Origin: Moniliophthora roreri
Lineage: Eukaryota; Basidiomycota; Agaricomycetes; Agaricales; Marasmiaceae
Reading direction: 5' to 3'
Assembly (NCBI GenBank): GCA_001466705.2
Contig: LATX02000179.1
Coordinates: forward strand, 310,001 to 374,000
Length of the DNA stretch: 64,000 nt
Below the pieces are notes generated by a model, which saw only the letters and a list, made by a program, of their open reading frames with translations, did no database searches and was not told where the DNA came from. Shown in pieces: positions 38,676 to 50,618 of this stretch. The translations under genes were made by a program, and so were the position numbers. The stretch's first letter is position 1. The number at the start of each line of letters is the position of its first letter.

Positions 38676-40453
38676 ATGAGTGCGGTCCGTCGGTAAACGT
38701 GAGGTAACGAATCCCGCAGTTGTGTTATACCAGTGCCGACACCTCTTCCTTCATGTTTACCACCTACGGTTGGCTGAACGCATTCTGGATACTCCTCATC
38801 CCTTTTCAATATGGTCAACATGTCAGCATTCTGAATCAAATACACTCAGCAATTGCCTGCAATCCCCCTCTCCCCTCAGACTCGTCTCTACCACCATGTT
38901 TCTCAATGGATAACTTTGTCTTCTCTGTGGTGACCGCAGTTTTCACTGTTGGTGGTCTGGTGGGCAGCGCTATAGCCAACATTTTCATGGACAAGTATGG
39001 TAGACGTGGCTCGGCTCGTATCAGTGCGGTTTGCGTAGCTCTGGGCAGCGCTTTCATGGGATTGAGTGGAAGTGTAACAGCTTTGAGTTTCGGGAGGTAC
39101 GCGAATCATGGGGAGCATTTTTAGTGTCATTGGTTCTCACTTTTTCTCAAGATTTTTCGTCGGTATTGGGTGTGGCATTGGAATCTGCCTTGGACCTGTC
39201 TATATTGCTGAAATAGCACCCAAGGGTATTGCTGGCACTATTGGTATGCGTTCTTACACTCCTTATGACGCACTTTAGTTCGACTTGGATATAACAGGTG
39301 TCTTGACTCAACTCGGCATCGTGTTGGGAATATTCATTATCCAGCTGCTTGGTGTCTATTTTGCTTCTCCGAGCTCATGGCGTGTCGTGTTCTTCTTCTC
39401 ATTCGCGGTCGCTGTTGTCCAAGTATTCCTCAGCCCGAGCATGGTTGAGAGTCCAAAGTGGTTAAGAAACAGGAGTGTCCATGCCGCTCAGGAAGCCAAG
39501 CAGGTGGAGAAGAAACTTTGGATTCATCAAGATAACGATGGTTTGTATTCTGTTTGCTATTGATTGAGGCAGGCAGGCTGACACGATTGGAGTAGATCCC
39601 TCGTCGAACCCCTTGCTTGACGAGTCGGATCCGGAGGCTCATCCTCCTGAACCTGCTGCGCATTCGCCACAACCTGCGTTGACGATACCTCAGGTCCTCT
39701 TCAATACCCCGAACGATATCAAAAGTCCACTTGTCATCATTACTTGTGCAATGATTGGTCAACAAATCTCAGGTATAGAGCGACCTATGATTTCGGACTG
39801 TCAGATACCTCTAATGGCTATGTCTCAGGAATTAACGCCGTTCTCTCTTACTCCAACGACATCTTGTCCAAGTCTCTTCCCGAGCTTGGAAAGTATGTCA
39901 GCCTGGGTATCACCGTTGTGAACGTTCTCATGACTTTCCCGCCCATCTTTTTGGTTGAGGTTCGTGTCGGTTCTCGTTAGCAGCGTGATACAGACTGACG
40001 TTTTCCAGAAAATGGGTCGAAAGCGCCTCCTAACGCTTTCTACTCTCGGCGCCCTCGTTTGCCTCATCATGGTCGGCATTGGATTGAATAACAACTGGGT
40101 CACTGTCTCTAGTGTATTCATTGTCGGCTTCGTAATGTCGTTTGCTATTGGTCTGGGTCCCATTCCATTTGTCATGATTCCAGAAGTATCGCCTTACTAC
40201 GTGCGTTTCCATTGGGTAGTCTTTGAATGGTGTACACTAACCGGTTCCATCTGCCTAGGGTGTATCTGCACTGTCTTCCATAGCGTTATCACTCAACTGG
40301 TTCACAAATTTTGTCGTCGGCCTATTCTTCCTCCCTTTGCGCAGGTTCCTGTCCGGAGACCATCCAGACAAGGAAGGGCGAGTGTTCTGGGTCTTTGCAG
40401 TTGTCCTTTTCGCGGTGATGTCTGTTGTAGGAAGGAAGTGGAAGGCTAATTGA
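38676..40453 (+). CDS. MFS sugar transporter, Vps73/glucose-transporter-like
   Basis: This is a 12-helix sugar porter of the major facilitator superfamily, closest in pattern to yeast Vps73-type transporters. Motifs include MDKYGRRGSARIS (the R-x-G-R-R loop), FVGIGCGIGICLGPVYIAEI, MVESPKWLRNRS, IGQQISGINAVLSYSNDI, FLVEKMGRKRLL and GPIPFVMIPEVSPYYG, with a C-terminus GRKWKAN. The central loop is Pro/Glu-rich. I place the start at 38676, where a 17-nt exon joins over a 41-nt intron to give MSAVRRADTSSFMFTTYGWL; an ATG at 38752 is the simpler alternative. The last intron (near 40201-40259) must be removed to reach the conserved final two helices. The location is probably the plasma or vacuolar membrane. 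Confidence 0.9.
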
Positions 40454-40642
40454 TGGCAGAGCGAGTAATGTCGGGGGAGATTATATTTATTCGAAGGTGA
40501 GTATACAGTTTGATAAAAATAAAGTATATAAAGTCCTGAACGGTACAAAGTACTGTATAATACAGCGCGTCGAACGAAGAAATCATTTCCTTGTATAGCT
40601 TTGCATCCGTCATGACGAAACGTGGAGATATCATGAGGTCAT

Positions 40643-41394
40643 TCAGTAGGTGCCCCTTTTCCTGTAGCTGCCAAAGATACCGCACGCACTCGAGCAGAAG
40701 CCCAACAAGAGGGCAACGAGTGCACCGAGCACGAGCCAGTTGGCGTTGCCATACTGGGCGGGGATATTGTTATCTCTAATACGGTTACGCGCAATACCGA
40801 AGAGGACCATATCAATGACCCAGACCACGAGTGTAACGATCGCAGCAAGACCGCTAAGGAGGGTCATGAGGACTGTCCCAGCGCGGTGATAACCCGCTCC
40901 ACAGAGACCAAAGAGCACAGCAAGTCCTGCGAGTCCGGCAGCTGAAACGAGATTGGTGAGAACTGAGATTTTGAGAGCAGGCAACAGAATGCGAGGAAGA
41001 TTTACCAATAGGATGGAGAATAAGGACAACTGTCAAGTTGTGTATAATCCCGTTATTTAATCTGTCATCTCTGGATGGAAAAGTATGAGCTGTTGGTTCT
41101 TGAATGACAGAAAGATGGAACACGTACTCGAAGCCAAGGAGGGCTGGATTGAAGGTATATCCAATGGATGTGTCGCTCCCCGTAAAGCCAAAGATCCCAA
41201 AACGTAATTCGGCGTTCTGTCCTACGTTGAGGAATGAAATGGCATCCCATGTCGGTACAGAAACACAAGCCTGATGAAAGCAGGGACAGTGAAGAATTGA
41301 AGAGATGGGTTGTAGATGCATGACTCACGAAAACTAGTAGTACAGTTGCAGCAAAGCAAAGAAAGAGGCCTGGGATAGCGGGGGAAGCGGCCAT
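40643..41394 (-). CDS. SUR7/PalI-like tetraspan membrane protein, copy 1
   Basis: The family has four membrane helices and acts in plasma-membrane domains or pH sensing (Rim9/PalI). The first exon reads MAASPAIPGLFLCFAATVLL and VF, then an intron, then CVSVPTWDAISFLNVG and FGIFGFTGSDTSIGY in the first outer loop. Later helices include LTNLVSAAGLAGLAVLFGLC and LVVWVIDMVLFGIARNR, and the tail is GSYRKRGTY. The first intron falls in the same place as in copy 2 at 42916-43788, which shows a shared origin. The length is about 205 residues. The exact role cannot be read from the sequence. Confidence 0.8.
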
Positions 41395-41456
41395 TGTTAG
41401 ATGGAGAAACACTGGAATGTTTTTTTTTTTTTTTTATATGTGTGTATATCGCTCCC
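41395..41456. promoter_or_regulatory. 62-bp divergent promoter with a T16 tract
   Basis: Only 62 bp separate the start codons of the tetraspan gene and the EI24-like gene. A run of 16 T (41420-41435) sits in the middle, followed by TATATGTGTGTATATC. Long poly(dA:dT) tracts commonly exclude nucleosomes in fungal promoters, so this may drive both genes; that is inference. Confidence 0.5.
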
Positions 41457-42504
41457 ATGACGTCAATTCCAAACGTCATGTTTGCGCGCAGCCAAGGCAC
41501 GCGCCACAACTTTTCGATGGACCATCTCTCTGCAAGCCTCAATGACCTTTCATCCACCGCACGTGAAGCGCTCCTTAGCGGTACATGGATATATCCTGTC
41601 CAAGGACTACTCTACTTTATAGCCCATCCATCTCTCTACCACTCAGTAGCCCCTGTGCTTGGAAAATCCATCCTCGTCTCTCTAGGCATAACAGCAGGCA
41701 TGTTCGTGTTCACATACCTCCCTCAAGTTGCATTCTGCGCCATATTCTCCGGTCCTCTCGCCTTTCTTCCAGCAGCCGTCATGGTTTTGGGAGAATCATA
41801 CGTCTTGATCTCCTTGGTCACAAAGATATTTTTCCTCGAAGCAGCCAAAGACAAAATTTGTATGTGCTTATCATGTGCTGAAAAAGGAATCAAACCTTTT
41901 ATTTCACCTAGTCGACGCTGTTCTCCTTCAGCAAGGACATGAGTCTCTGGTTGCCAGAGGAAGAGTGGTCAAAGCGGGGCAATCAAGTGGCATCAAGACA
42001 CTTGGAAAGTCCATCACAAAGCCTCTGAACCGTTTCACCAAGGAAGGGATCATTCGCTACCTGATATCCATTCCACTCAACTCCATTCCTGTGGTTGGGA
42101 CCGTTATATTCTTGCTATTCAATGGCAAGTACTTATCTCTATGATCGCGTCGTTTGCTGTACGTTTCATCTCTTGTGTAGGAAGGAAATCCGGTCCCAAT
42201 TACCATGCTAGATACTTCCAGTTGAAGGGAGTGTCTGGGCAGACGCGTAACTCATTCATTGAAAGCAGAAAAGGAGAATACACTGCGTGAGCACAGCTCC
42301 TTTCCATGTAAAATATGCACTAACCTTTTCCCAAACATATTCAGTTTCGGCGCTGCTGCGTTTGCACTGGATCTCGTCCCCATTGTCGGGATGGCATTCA
42401 ATATTACATCAACAGTTGGAGCCGCCTTGTGGGCGAGCAATATGGAAAAAAGGAGTGGGCAGTCCGCGGGTGAAACGGATCAAGTTGATGTCAAGATGGA
42501 GTAA
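41457..42504 (+). CDS. EI24/Rrt8-like multi-pass membrane protein
   Basis: The protein has about 280 residues with several hydrophobic segments. The start MTSIPNVMFARSQG leads to an N-terminal region with GTWIYPVQGLLYFIAHPSL. Later parts are SLGITAGMFVFTYLPQVAFC, FSGPLAFLPAAVMVLGES, PLNSIPVVGTVIFLLFNG, YHARYFQLKG and FGAAAFALDLVPIVGMAFN. This pattern matches the fungal EI24-domain proteins related to yeast Rrt8 and Lds1, which are linked to lipid droplets and the spore wall. The intron at 42125-42180 appears to use a GC donor (AATG then GCAAGT), which restores GRKSGPNYHARY. A canonical GT option also exists with a poor acceptor, giving GKKSGPNY. Function here is inference from family. Confidence 0.68.
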
Positions 42505-42915
42505 GTACGCAGGGCTTGCGACAAGTTCCTAGTTATCGGCGAATCTCGTTACTCGTTCGATCATTAGGACATTGCCATTTGTACCAATAATCATGTAGTG
42601 TAATCCGGATCTTGTGAGCTTTTAATCATTTTGCGGCATCCCGAGTCAGGGAACCCCACAAATCCGAAACGGATCTACCAGAGCAACCTGAAATCTAGTC
42701 TGCAAATGAAAGGTTTGATTGATAAGTGACAATATCGAGTCGAGTTCCGTTGTTGGTCCATTGTTATAAATACAGCCTTTTCAGTCCGTAGAAACTCATA
42801 CTACAATCCAGAACGTCGTGACATAGGTGCAAGTCCCAAGGGTAGTCAAATAATCAGTTCATCGACTACTAATGTCCATGAATGCAAACGCCCAAAAGTG
42901 CCCGCTGCTGACCTT
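42505..42915. other. Intergenic region between convergent genes
   Basis: These 411 bp lie between two convergent stop codons. No open frame or repeat worth calling was seen. Confidence 0.5.
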
Positions 42916-43788
42916 TTAGACCGCGTTGCCAGTCGCACCTCGAGACGCGAACCATCTTTGGATTCGTGACTTGGGAACGCCAGCACTAATGTCAGCAGTC
43001 TCGATTTGACGGCTGCTGCGAGGTTGTCTTCTTCCATTCCCGGTACAGATACCACACACGCCCGTGCAAAAACCGAGCAAGTTGGCGACAACTGCTGCAA
43101 GCGTAATCCAGATGGCGTTCCCCCACTGAGCCTCTATACCTGCATCACGATAGCGGTTTCTTACGATCGTGAAGATGGCAATGTCAATGGCGAAGGCGGC
43201 GAGTGTAGTGAGATCAGCAAGGGCTACAAGTTCGAGTGTGAGATCTTGGCAGGTCCGCTAGAAAAAGATTAGAGGGTGAACTCACCTGAGAAGAGCGCCA
43301 GCATTGCGCTGCTTCCTCGACCAGAGCTACTACTACGGACACCACAGAGACCAAAGAGTAATGCGATCCCCGAAAGACCGGCAGCTGAACCAAGGTTAGG
43401 GGCCAATCGGCCATCTCAAGTAACTGATTGCTCTCACCAATCGGATGGAGAATCAGACCTTTGGTGAAGTCATCGAGGATTTCTGGTCTTCACATAGCGG
43501 TAAGGAAGGCTAAGCATACAAGGAACAGCAACAACTTACTCCGAATTGAGCCCAGGAAACTCATATCCTATGCCTACTTCCGACCCGGTGTATCCAAAAA
43601 CACCGAAATGTCTCACCGAAGGTCCAGATCCTACGTCAAGGAAGGATATTGATTCCCATGTTGGAGAGGATACAGAGACCTGAGAAAACGCGATCAATAA
43701 ATCGACGAGGGAGTCACCACGGGAAGCGTACGAAGACAAGGAGCACAGTTGCTGCAAAGCAAAAGAACAGTCCAGGGAAAACAGACAT
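42916..43788 (-). CDS. SUR7/PalI-like tetraspan membrane protein, copy 2
   Basis: This is the paralogue of the gene at 40643-41394. Exon 1 is MSVFPGLFFCFAATVLLVF, then after an intron at the same position comes VSSPTWESISFLDVG and FGVFGYTGSEVGIGYEF. Further along are IALLFGLCGVR and AFAIDIAIFTIVRNRYRD, then AQWGNAIWITLAAVVANLLG. Copy 2 differs in having a longer basic tail (GRRQPRSSRQ onward, about 35 residues) instead of the short GSYRKRGTY. The two copies flank the EI24-like gene, so a local duplication with an intervening gene is likely. The role is unknown beyond the family's link to membrane domains and signalling. Confidence 0.78.
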
Positions 43789-44323
43789 TGTAAGGAATTT
43801 AGGTCGTATGAGTGAAAACGAAGGTCGTGAGATCGTAAAACAAGGCAAAAAAAAAACGGATAGACATACGAAGAGGCGAGAAAAACCTTTATACAGGCAG
43901 GACGTCCGGTGGCTGCTTCGATTTCATAGCCTTGCGCAGTTGTCTGTTTGACCGCAGTAACCTGCAGAAACTTTGCCCCACACCTGTCATACTCAATTCA
44001 TATTCAACCTGGCTAAAGCTGTTGAGGCCAAGTCCAACGAGTACTGCCTCGCTGCCTCGACTGGGCCTAACACACATTCGGTGACCTGAAAGCCGAAATC
44101 CCAACTAGAATGCGATGATATATTGCAGAACAATGCGAGTATTAGAGAAAAGTGCAAAAGAAGACACACAGATTAACAGCAAACAAAGAAACAAGGAAAT
44201 ACAGTGGACGGCGGGGTATTGAAGTCGGATTTCATTTTATGTGGATCCCATTCTAGAGCGCAAATGAATCTCCGAAAAGCACGAGCAAGAATAATTAACT
44301 GGGGTGAATTAAATATGTATGCC
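43789..44323. other. Intergenic region with an A10 tract
   Basis: These 535 bp hold the copy 2 promoter and the DYRK 3' region. A run of ten A lies at 43847-43856. No supported gene was found. Confidence 0.5.
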
Positions 44324-47300
44324 TCACTTCGCCACAGTCGCCTGTAACCAGATAATCAGTTTGTATGAATAACGAGAAGACGTCTGGAACTTACCACATA
44401 TCCGTTCAACGTCCGATTGGAATGGTGTGACGACAGACTGTGAGCTTGAGACGACCTATAGGACCGAGAAGAAGAGGGTAGTGTTGTGCTGTGGGAATTG
44501 CTCGGCGTTGTGGGACCCGCGTTTCCAGAGGTCCGTGTAGTACGCGCAGTGAGAGGTGTGGGGGCACTGATCAACGACTTCTTCGGCGTCTCAGTCAACT
44601 CTTTCTTGCGACTGCCACTCAGGCTAGAACTGGATAGCGTGCCCTTCGTGATGGATGCCGGAGGCTGCTTGGGTCGTTTCCCAGCGGTAACAAAGGGATG
44701 TCGAAGAGCAGCCTGAGGTTTGATCCTACGTTCTGGATCCCAGACGAGGCACTTCGCAATGAAATCGACGAAATCTTCATCGTTGCACCGGAGAACTTGT
44801 GCAAGCGTCTTGGTTCCTGGTCTACGCCGCCGGCCTTTTGAGTTGATGACGGCTCGAGGTGCACCATTCGGTTCTGACGGTGGCCATCAGCAACAGTTTG
44901 CAGATAGAATTAGGCACCTACCGAAGAAGAGTTTCTTCCGAGAGCTGCGGTTCACAAACTCCTTGTCAGGCACGCCGAGAACCTCCATAATACATGAAAG
45001 CTGTTCCTGTTCATTCTCCCCAGGGAATATAGGGAAGCCAGTGTAGAGCTCTGCCAGGATACATCCCAGACTCCACATATCAATAGCCATATGGTAGTTC
45101 ATGCCTAGAATGACTTCTGGGGACCGATAAAACCGACTCTGGATGTAGGTGTAGACTGGAATATCATTAGTCGGTGCACTTGGGGAACAAACGAAACTTA
45201 CTCTTCTCGTGCTCGAAGCAACTACTTCCGAAGTCGATGACCTTGATTGCGCTCTTGGCCGGATGGCGAAGAAGGACGTTCTGGTAATCAACAACTTATC
45301 AGCATCATAGTCTGGCCATCGGAATGCAAGATATACCTCGGGCTTCAAATCACAGTGCACGATTCGATGATGCCGCATAAGTGAAAGGGACAGCAACATT
45401 TGGCTCGTGAAGCGTCGGATGAGCGCCGTCGTAAAACCAACAAACCCGTTTGCCTTGATTAGCTCGTAAAGGTTAATGCTTAAGAGTTCCATTGCGATGC
45501 ATAGATGATTTCTAAAGTAAAAATGTTCCGTCATCTTGATAACGTGGTGCTTCTCGTCCGCATCCTGCAGCAAGACATCAGTAAGGACCACCACAACACA
45601 GATGAAGGCTACTTACCCATTTCCTCAAGCTGTCTAGAATCTTGATCTCTACAAGTGCTTGATGATGGAAACGCTTCTTATTCCTGATTATCTTGATGGC
45701 CACCGACTCTCCAGTGCAATGATCCCTGCAATGGAGCACTTGTCCGAACGAGCCCTTGCCAAGCGTGTCAATCACCTCGTAGCGGAATGCAAGGTGGTCA
45801 CGATTGACCACTTGATAATCGCCACGGTCATCATCATAGCCGTAATTGTTCGTAGAATTGTCCAGAGTTGCAGGATTCTTCTTGCTTCGTTGACCAAGAT
45901 AGTACACATTGGGGAAGTCGAGGATCTCTTTCTGCTCATATTCCGATAGATACTGGCATTGGCTACTGTTGAGGACGGCTGTAATGAATGAATGAATAGT
46001 TAGTGAAGTTTCCGACGAAAGATTATATAGAGAACCTTACCTGTGGGAGAAAGGGGTTCTGCGGGAGGTATTGGCTCGGGGAACTTGAGAAGGTCGTCTA
46101 ATTCTTCCTGTGTGGCACCATTCTGTAATTTCTTGGCTTGTTGTCTGCGAATATAATGTAGCATTTCTTCATCACCGGCTAACTCTTCCTCATCGACGGA
46201 GCTGGGAGCAGGCGAGGGTGTAGACAACGACTGTCTACTCGAACTTGGCGTTCCAGCTGCAGCGAGATTCTGGGTGCTGGCGGTGTTGGAAGAACGAGCA
46301 GATGACAAAGAAATCTTGGGACTGAGAAGCTTGAGTCCCTTGGATGGCGAAAGAGCGGAAAAGCGGTGAGAAGTCGATGACTCATTGGCAGCGGTGGCAT
46401 TCGTGGACACCGAAGCGACCGAGCTTGTCGATGGCTTTCGAAGTCCACTGAACGAGATTGAGTCCCGATTACTCTTACGAGGCAGTATACTTCCCGTGGT
46501 CGAAGCACTAGCCGAAACCTGACGAGGTACGCGGCTCGTCGAGGACGCAGAAGGTGATATCCTTGACGATGTTGTTCGAACCATAGTCTTAGGTGACGGT
46601 GGAACGCTATCACCGCCTTCCATCACTCCAAATTCGTTGGTCGAAACACCCGAGGGTGATGCGTTCCTCGAGGATGCCAAAGTGTTGACATTGGTACTCG
46701 TACGTCGGGCGGTAATGGTTGAGTTAGAGCTCTTCAACGGCGGCGATGATACAGCAGAGGTTCTGCTGGAGATACGGGGTATCTTGGTTGGTGTTTCCTT
46801 TGGGAGCCCAGAGATGGAATTAGAAGCAGATGAAGGTGGAGGTTCCTTGTTCTCTTTCGCGGTCGTTGCAACGCCGTGAGCACCAACTGAAGGCGATCCT
46901 GCAATCGTCGGCAGCTGATTACGGCTGCGTAAGGATGCGTCAGATTGCTTCTGCATGGAGCTGGCTGTCTGAGACGTTGCTCTCGACGAAGAGGAGGTCG
47001 ATCGTGTAGTTGCAGGAGTAGAAGAAGGTGAGGGAGCACCAGAAGCCTTCAGTTTAGCGACCCGTTGAGCAGTCGCTGGCTCCAGGGCAGATATCTGCAT
47101 TGGCGGCATATGCACTGGAGACTTGGGCTTTCGAGGATCAGTCGAAGACAGTGTCTAGGAATAGTAAATCAGATTGACGGGACGGCATCAAGTTTAAAGA
47201 TAGATATACACACCTTTCCTCGCTTTCTTCCCATGAGCACGGTAGAGATCCTACTCTCGCTACGATCCTTGTCGTCTTTCTTTTGCTTCTCTTTCTCCTT

Positions 47301-50033
47301 CTCCTTTTCTTGTCTAGCTTTCTCTTTCTCAGCATCCTTCGCTCTTTGTGCATCCTTGGCAGCTTCCTTCGAATCCGAGTGAAGACTCTTTCTAGATGTT
47401 GACCCTTTCAGAAGGGAGAAAACAGATGATTTTCTATGTGCGGAACCTGGAACAGATGTCGAAGGAGGGTTGAAGTCCGTACTGTTAGGCGAAGATGTCT
47501 GCTTGTATCGCATTGTCGCCGAGAGCATACCACTATCAGAAGGAAGGGGAGGCGATGAAGATGTCCCAGGAACAGCAGGCGGCTGCATTGATTGTGAAGA
47601 GGAACGACGGAAGAAAGGAATGGACGATGGGGTAAGTCTCTTTGATTGATGGCGACGTACGGAAGAAGTTGGGCTGAGAGGACCCGGTTGGGCATTTGGA
47701 GCTGAAAGTCCCGCAAAAGTATGATTCGTGCTGGCACTAGAATCAGTACCAGAGCGAGAGGGGGGAGCACCTCGATCAGGCGTTTTTGAGAGAGGTGCTG
47801 TATGTAATGGCGAAGGAATAGCCGGCGTACGGACTGAGCCAACTGAGGAAAGTGAAGTCAAGGATGTTGCTGAACCCATAGCTTCTGGTTGAGTAGGTGC
47901 CCACGGACTCTTGGAACGGGCAGATGAAGGAGAAAAAGCTTGATCCTTCGAAGTCGATTTTCGGAGTGGGGGGGCAAAGTTGGAGCCGCGGGGGCTTGCA
48001 GAGTAGCCTTGCTGAGACTTGCTCGAAGAAACTGACGGGGAACTCGTCAATTTGAGATTAAGAGCACTGGAAAAACTCCATTTCTTCGAAGGGGTTTTGG
48101 GCGCAGCAGGTGTAGTAGATTCTGGTGCGCTACCATGACCAGAGATATGTTGGCTCTGACGTCGACTCGATTTTGAAGTTGAAGGAGGTACGTGTTCGAC
48201 AGTGGGAACCTCTAGAGAGGTTACCACATGTTCATAATCAGAGACATCTTGTGTGTTGGCGGGGAAGTTCAATCCAACAGCTGTGGACGGCGGAGACCTA
48301 TAATTGGACAGGTCTTTCGGCAGAGGGGGTACCGGCGGTACTAGTGGTTCGTCTGCACTGTGGTCACCATTCAGAGCAAGAGCAGCCACTCGGTCTTTGA
48401 GAGACGTAGCGTCGCTGGAATGGGTAGAAACGTCACTGCTCGCACTATTTCTCCTGGCTTTGCCGTTACCGATGGGGGGTCGTCCGGATGCGACTGATGT
48501 GACACTCGTAGCGGCAGACATGGTCACCGAGTCCCGAGAGCTAGTCGTTGGCGTACTGGCAATAGTGGCAGAAGAAGCCGAACCACGTTTGGGTGTAAAG
48601 CTAGTTCGTGCGCTAGACGAACTGGTTTTCTTGGGCGTCTTCTCCACAGTTACCTGTGGTGACAACTCGTCGCTGCTCACAGCACTTCCCTGAACCTCCC
48701 CACCACTGTCACCAAGCATAGCCATTCCAATGCTAGGTTTCTGCACTGGTTCCTTCTCCTTGACACTACTAGCACTGTCTCGAGTGTCCCTCCGCTTAGA
48801 GCCCTCGATGCCTTCCCACTGATTAGTCGATTTTGCAGGTGTATTCGGACGACTGGAGCTTCCAGGTCTGCCAAAACTACCGACACTAGCTCGCGCACGA
48901 GCGCTCTTCCCAGACAAACCATCAAGCTTGCGAAGAGCTTCCGCTGTCGCCTCGTCATCCATACCAGACCAGCCTTCCTGGGTGCCCCTCAGAAGAGAGT
49001 GAGCAACATTCGTCGAAGGATGAGAAAGTTCCTTTGAAGAGGATGAGCTGAGTGGCGGAGTGTGAGGAGATGTAGTAGTGCCAGTCGTTCTAAGGAACTG
49101 CTGTATGGATGATGTGGAAGGTGAGGGCGGTAGGTGGGAAAAGTCTGAAGCTTGTACGCGTCGAGAGTGATGGGGGTCGGCATGGTTAGATGACGAGGAG
49201 CTCTGGCGACTGTGATGCCTCTCTGGGGCTCGAGAAGAGGTGGACAAGTGTCTGGTACTGGTGCTGCTGCCCAATGTGAGACCAAGACTCTCTCTGCGAC
49301 GTTCCTTCCCTTTGGCTTCCCTGGAAGACAAACCAGATATACTGCTGGCGGTAAGACTCCTGTGCTTTCGAGCAGAAGGTCTAGCTTCGTCTTTGGGTTT
49401 GTCTTTGACCGACACGGAGGTAGCGCGCTTTGAGATGAGAGAGCCAGTTTGATCAAGCTCAAACTCGTCAGAAGTACGCTTCCGTGCTCGACGAGGGGCC
49501 TGATTGAATGAGCTTGGGGGAGAAGATAGAGCCATGCTTGGATCCGAGGGGATAGAAGGTAGCAACTCGGTTGGCTTGGATTTGCGTGGATATAGAATCT
49601 CTTCCCCGCCACTCTCCTCTGTCATCGAAGGTCGCGAACGGAGGGTGTGTTTGACATCAGGAAGCTACAAAACAAGTCAGATCACCCGGTTAGAGTTGAA
49701 TAGAATGATACACACATCTTCTTTTTCGGACAATTCACCGTCAATCGCCTCAATGGTCCAGCCAGAAGGACTGTCGCTGTCTCTTGTCCCGGTTGATTCG
49801 TTCACGTCGACTACTTGAGGACTCTCTGCATTGGAGCCCTTTGTGTAACGAGGAGTGGTGAGGTCACCAACGCCGACGAGCGCGGCTCTGTCAATCTCCT
49901 TTGCTGGAGTTGTTGGAAAGTCGAGCGGAGATGGAGATTCACCGAAATAATATGGGTCGATTCTGGAGGACGAGGAGCTCGCAGAACGAGAAGGAATAGT
50001 GTTTTCAGGGATGAGTAGAGAGTCAGATCCCAT
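44324..50033 (-). CDS. DYRK-family protein kinase (Pom1-like) with very long N-terminus
   Basis: DYRK kinases phosphorylate themselves on a Tyr and then act on Ser/Thr; fungal Pom1-type members control polarity and cell size. The kinase domain near the C-terminus shows DTLGKGSFGQVLHCRDH, VAIKIIRNKKRFHHQA, HHRIVHCDLKPE, then after an intron KVIDFGSSC, the activation loop VYTYIQSRFYRSPEVILG and DMWSLGCILAELYTGFPIF. Before it lies the DYRK-homology box region (YLSEYEQKEILDFPNVYY). More than 1100 residues of Ser/Pro/Thr-rich, probably disordered sequence precede it, starting MGSDSLLIPENTIPS. The last exon is short: LNGYV joins ATVAK and the stop. The full length is about 1560 residues, longer than yeast Pom1 relatives. 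Introns in the N-terminal half are few. Confidence 0.92.
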
Positions 50034-50618
50034 TACTGTTCGCCAGCGTCGACAGTCAGCCTGGGATTGGCCTGCGACGAAAGCCAGACACAGCGAAGAC
50101 AGTGAAGCTTGTGTGGCTTAGTCAGATGTTTAGCCCGAGTTTAGCCTCACAAAACAAAAAAAATAAATAAAATTTATTCGTCCAGGATGTAACAAGTTAC
50201 CTGCAGCAAGCCTTGACAGGGTGAGGAATTTTAACGGTTTGACTCGTCAGCATCTGGTTGTGTGCGACACCAGGCTTTGATGCATGCACGCCACGCAACT
50301 CATTAAAAAAGCTGGAAATATACCATATAAAATTCAGTAGAGAATCACACAGGGTACAGGATTGCCTCAGTGCGATTGCTGCCTCCCGAGCGGCGTTTTC
50401 ACATTCCTGCTGCATTCCTTCCTTCAGCTGTCGAGCTCGACAAATATTTCTGCGTGGAGCCCTGCAATGTGCCAGAGTACCTGCATGGTGAAAGCAGAAT
50501 GGAGTAAAGCACTCGACAGCCTCGGCCTGTCTTCACGTGATACAGAATCTCGGATTCCGACCCCCCAAACTTAAACCTGGCAAGCGCATGTTAGGCCTTC
50601 TCTTCTCCGTGGCCCACG
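50034..50618. other. Intergenic region, divergent promoters
   Basis: These 585 bp separate the DYRK and Zn2Cys6 start codons. An AT-rich patch lies at 50153-50178. On the minus strand a frame at 50197-50415 (start near 50415) is Cys-rich (CENAAREAAIALRQSCTLC) and might be part of a small gene, but I see no full exon structure. Confidence 0.4.

Noticed and set aside
46179..49612. Many open frames opposite or offset from the DYRK N-terminus
   Set aside because: They are shadows of Ser/Pro-rich coding sequence and carry no recognisable domain.
50197..50415. Cys-containing minus-strand frame as a CHCH-type mitochondrial protein
   Set aside because: The cysteine spacing does not fit the twin CX9C or CX3C patterns, and no clear first exon was found.
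50488..50575. tRNA-Leu/Ser-like sequence (open frame reading AEWSKALDSLG)
   Set aside because: The peptide resembles translated tRNA genes, and a 5-bp stem with a 7-nt loop can be drawn, but the T-arm (B box) consensus is missing, position 33 is not T, and no acceptor stem pairs.
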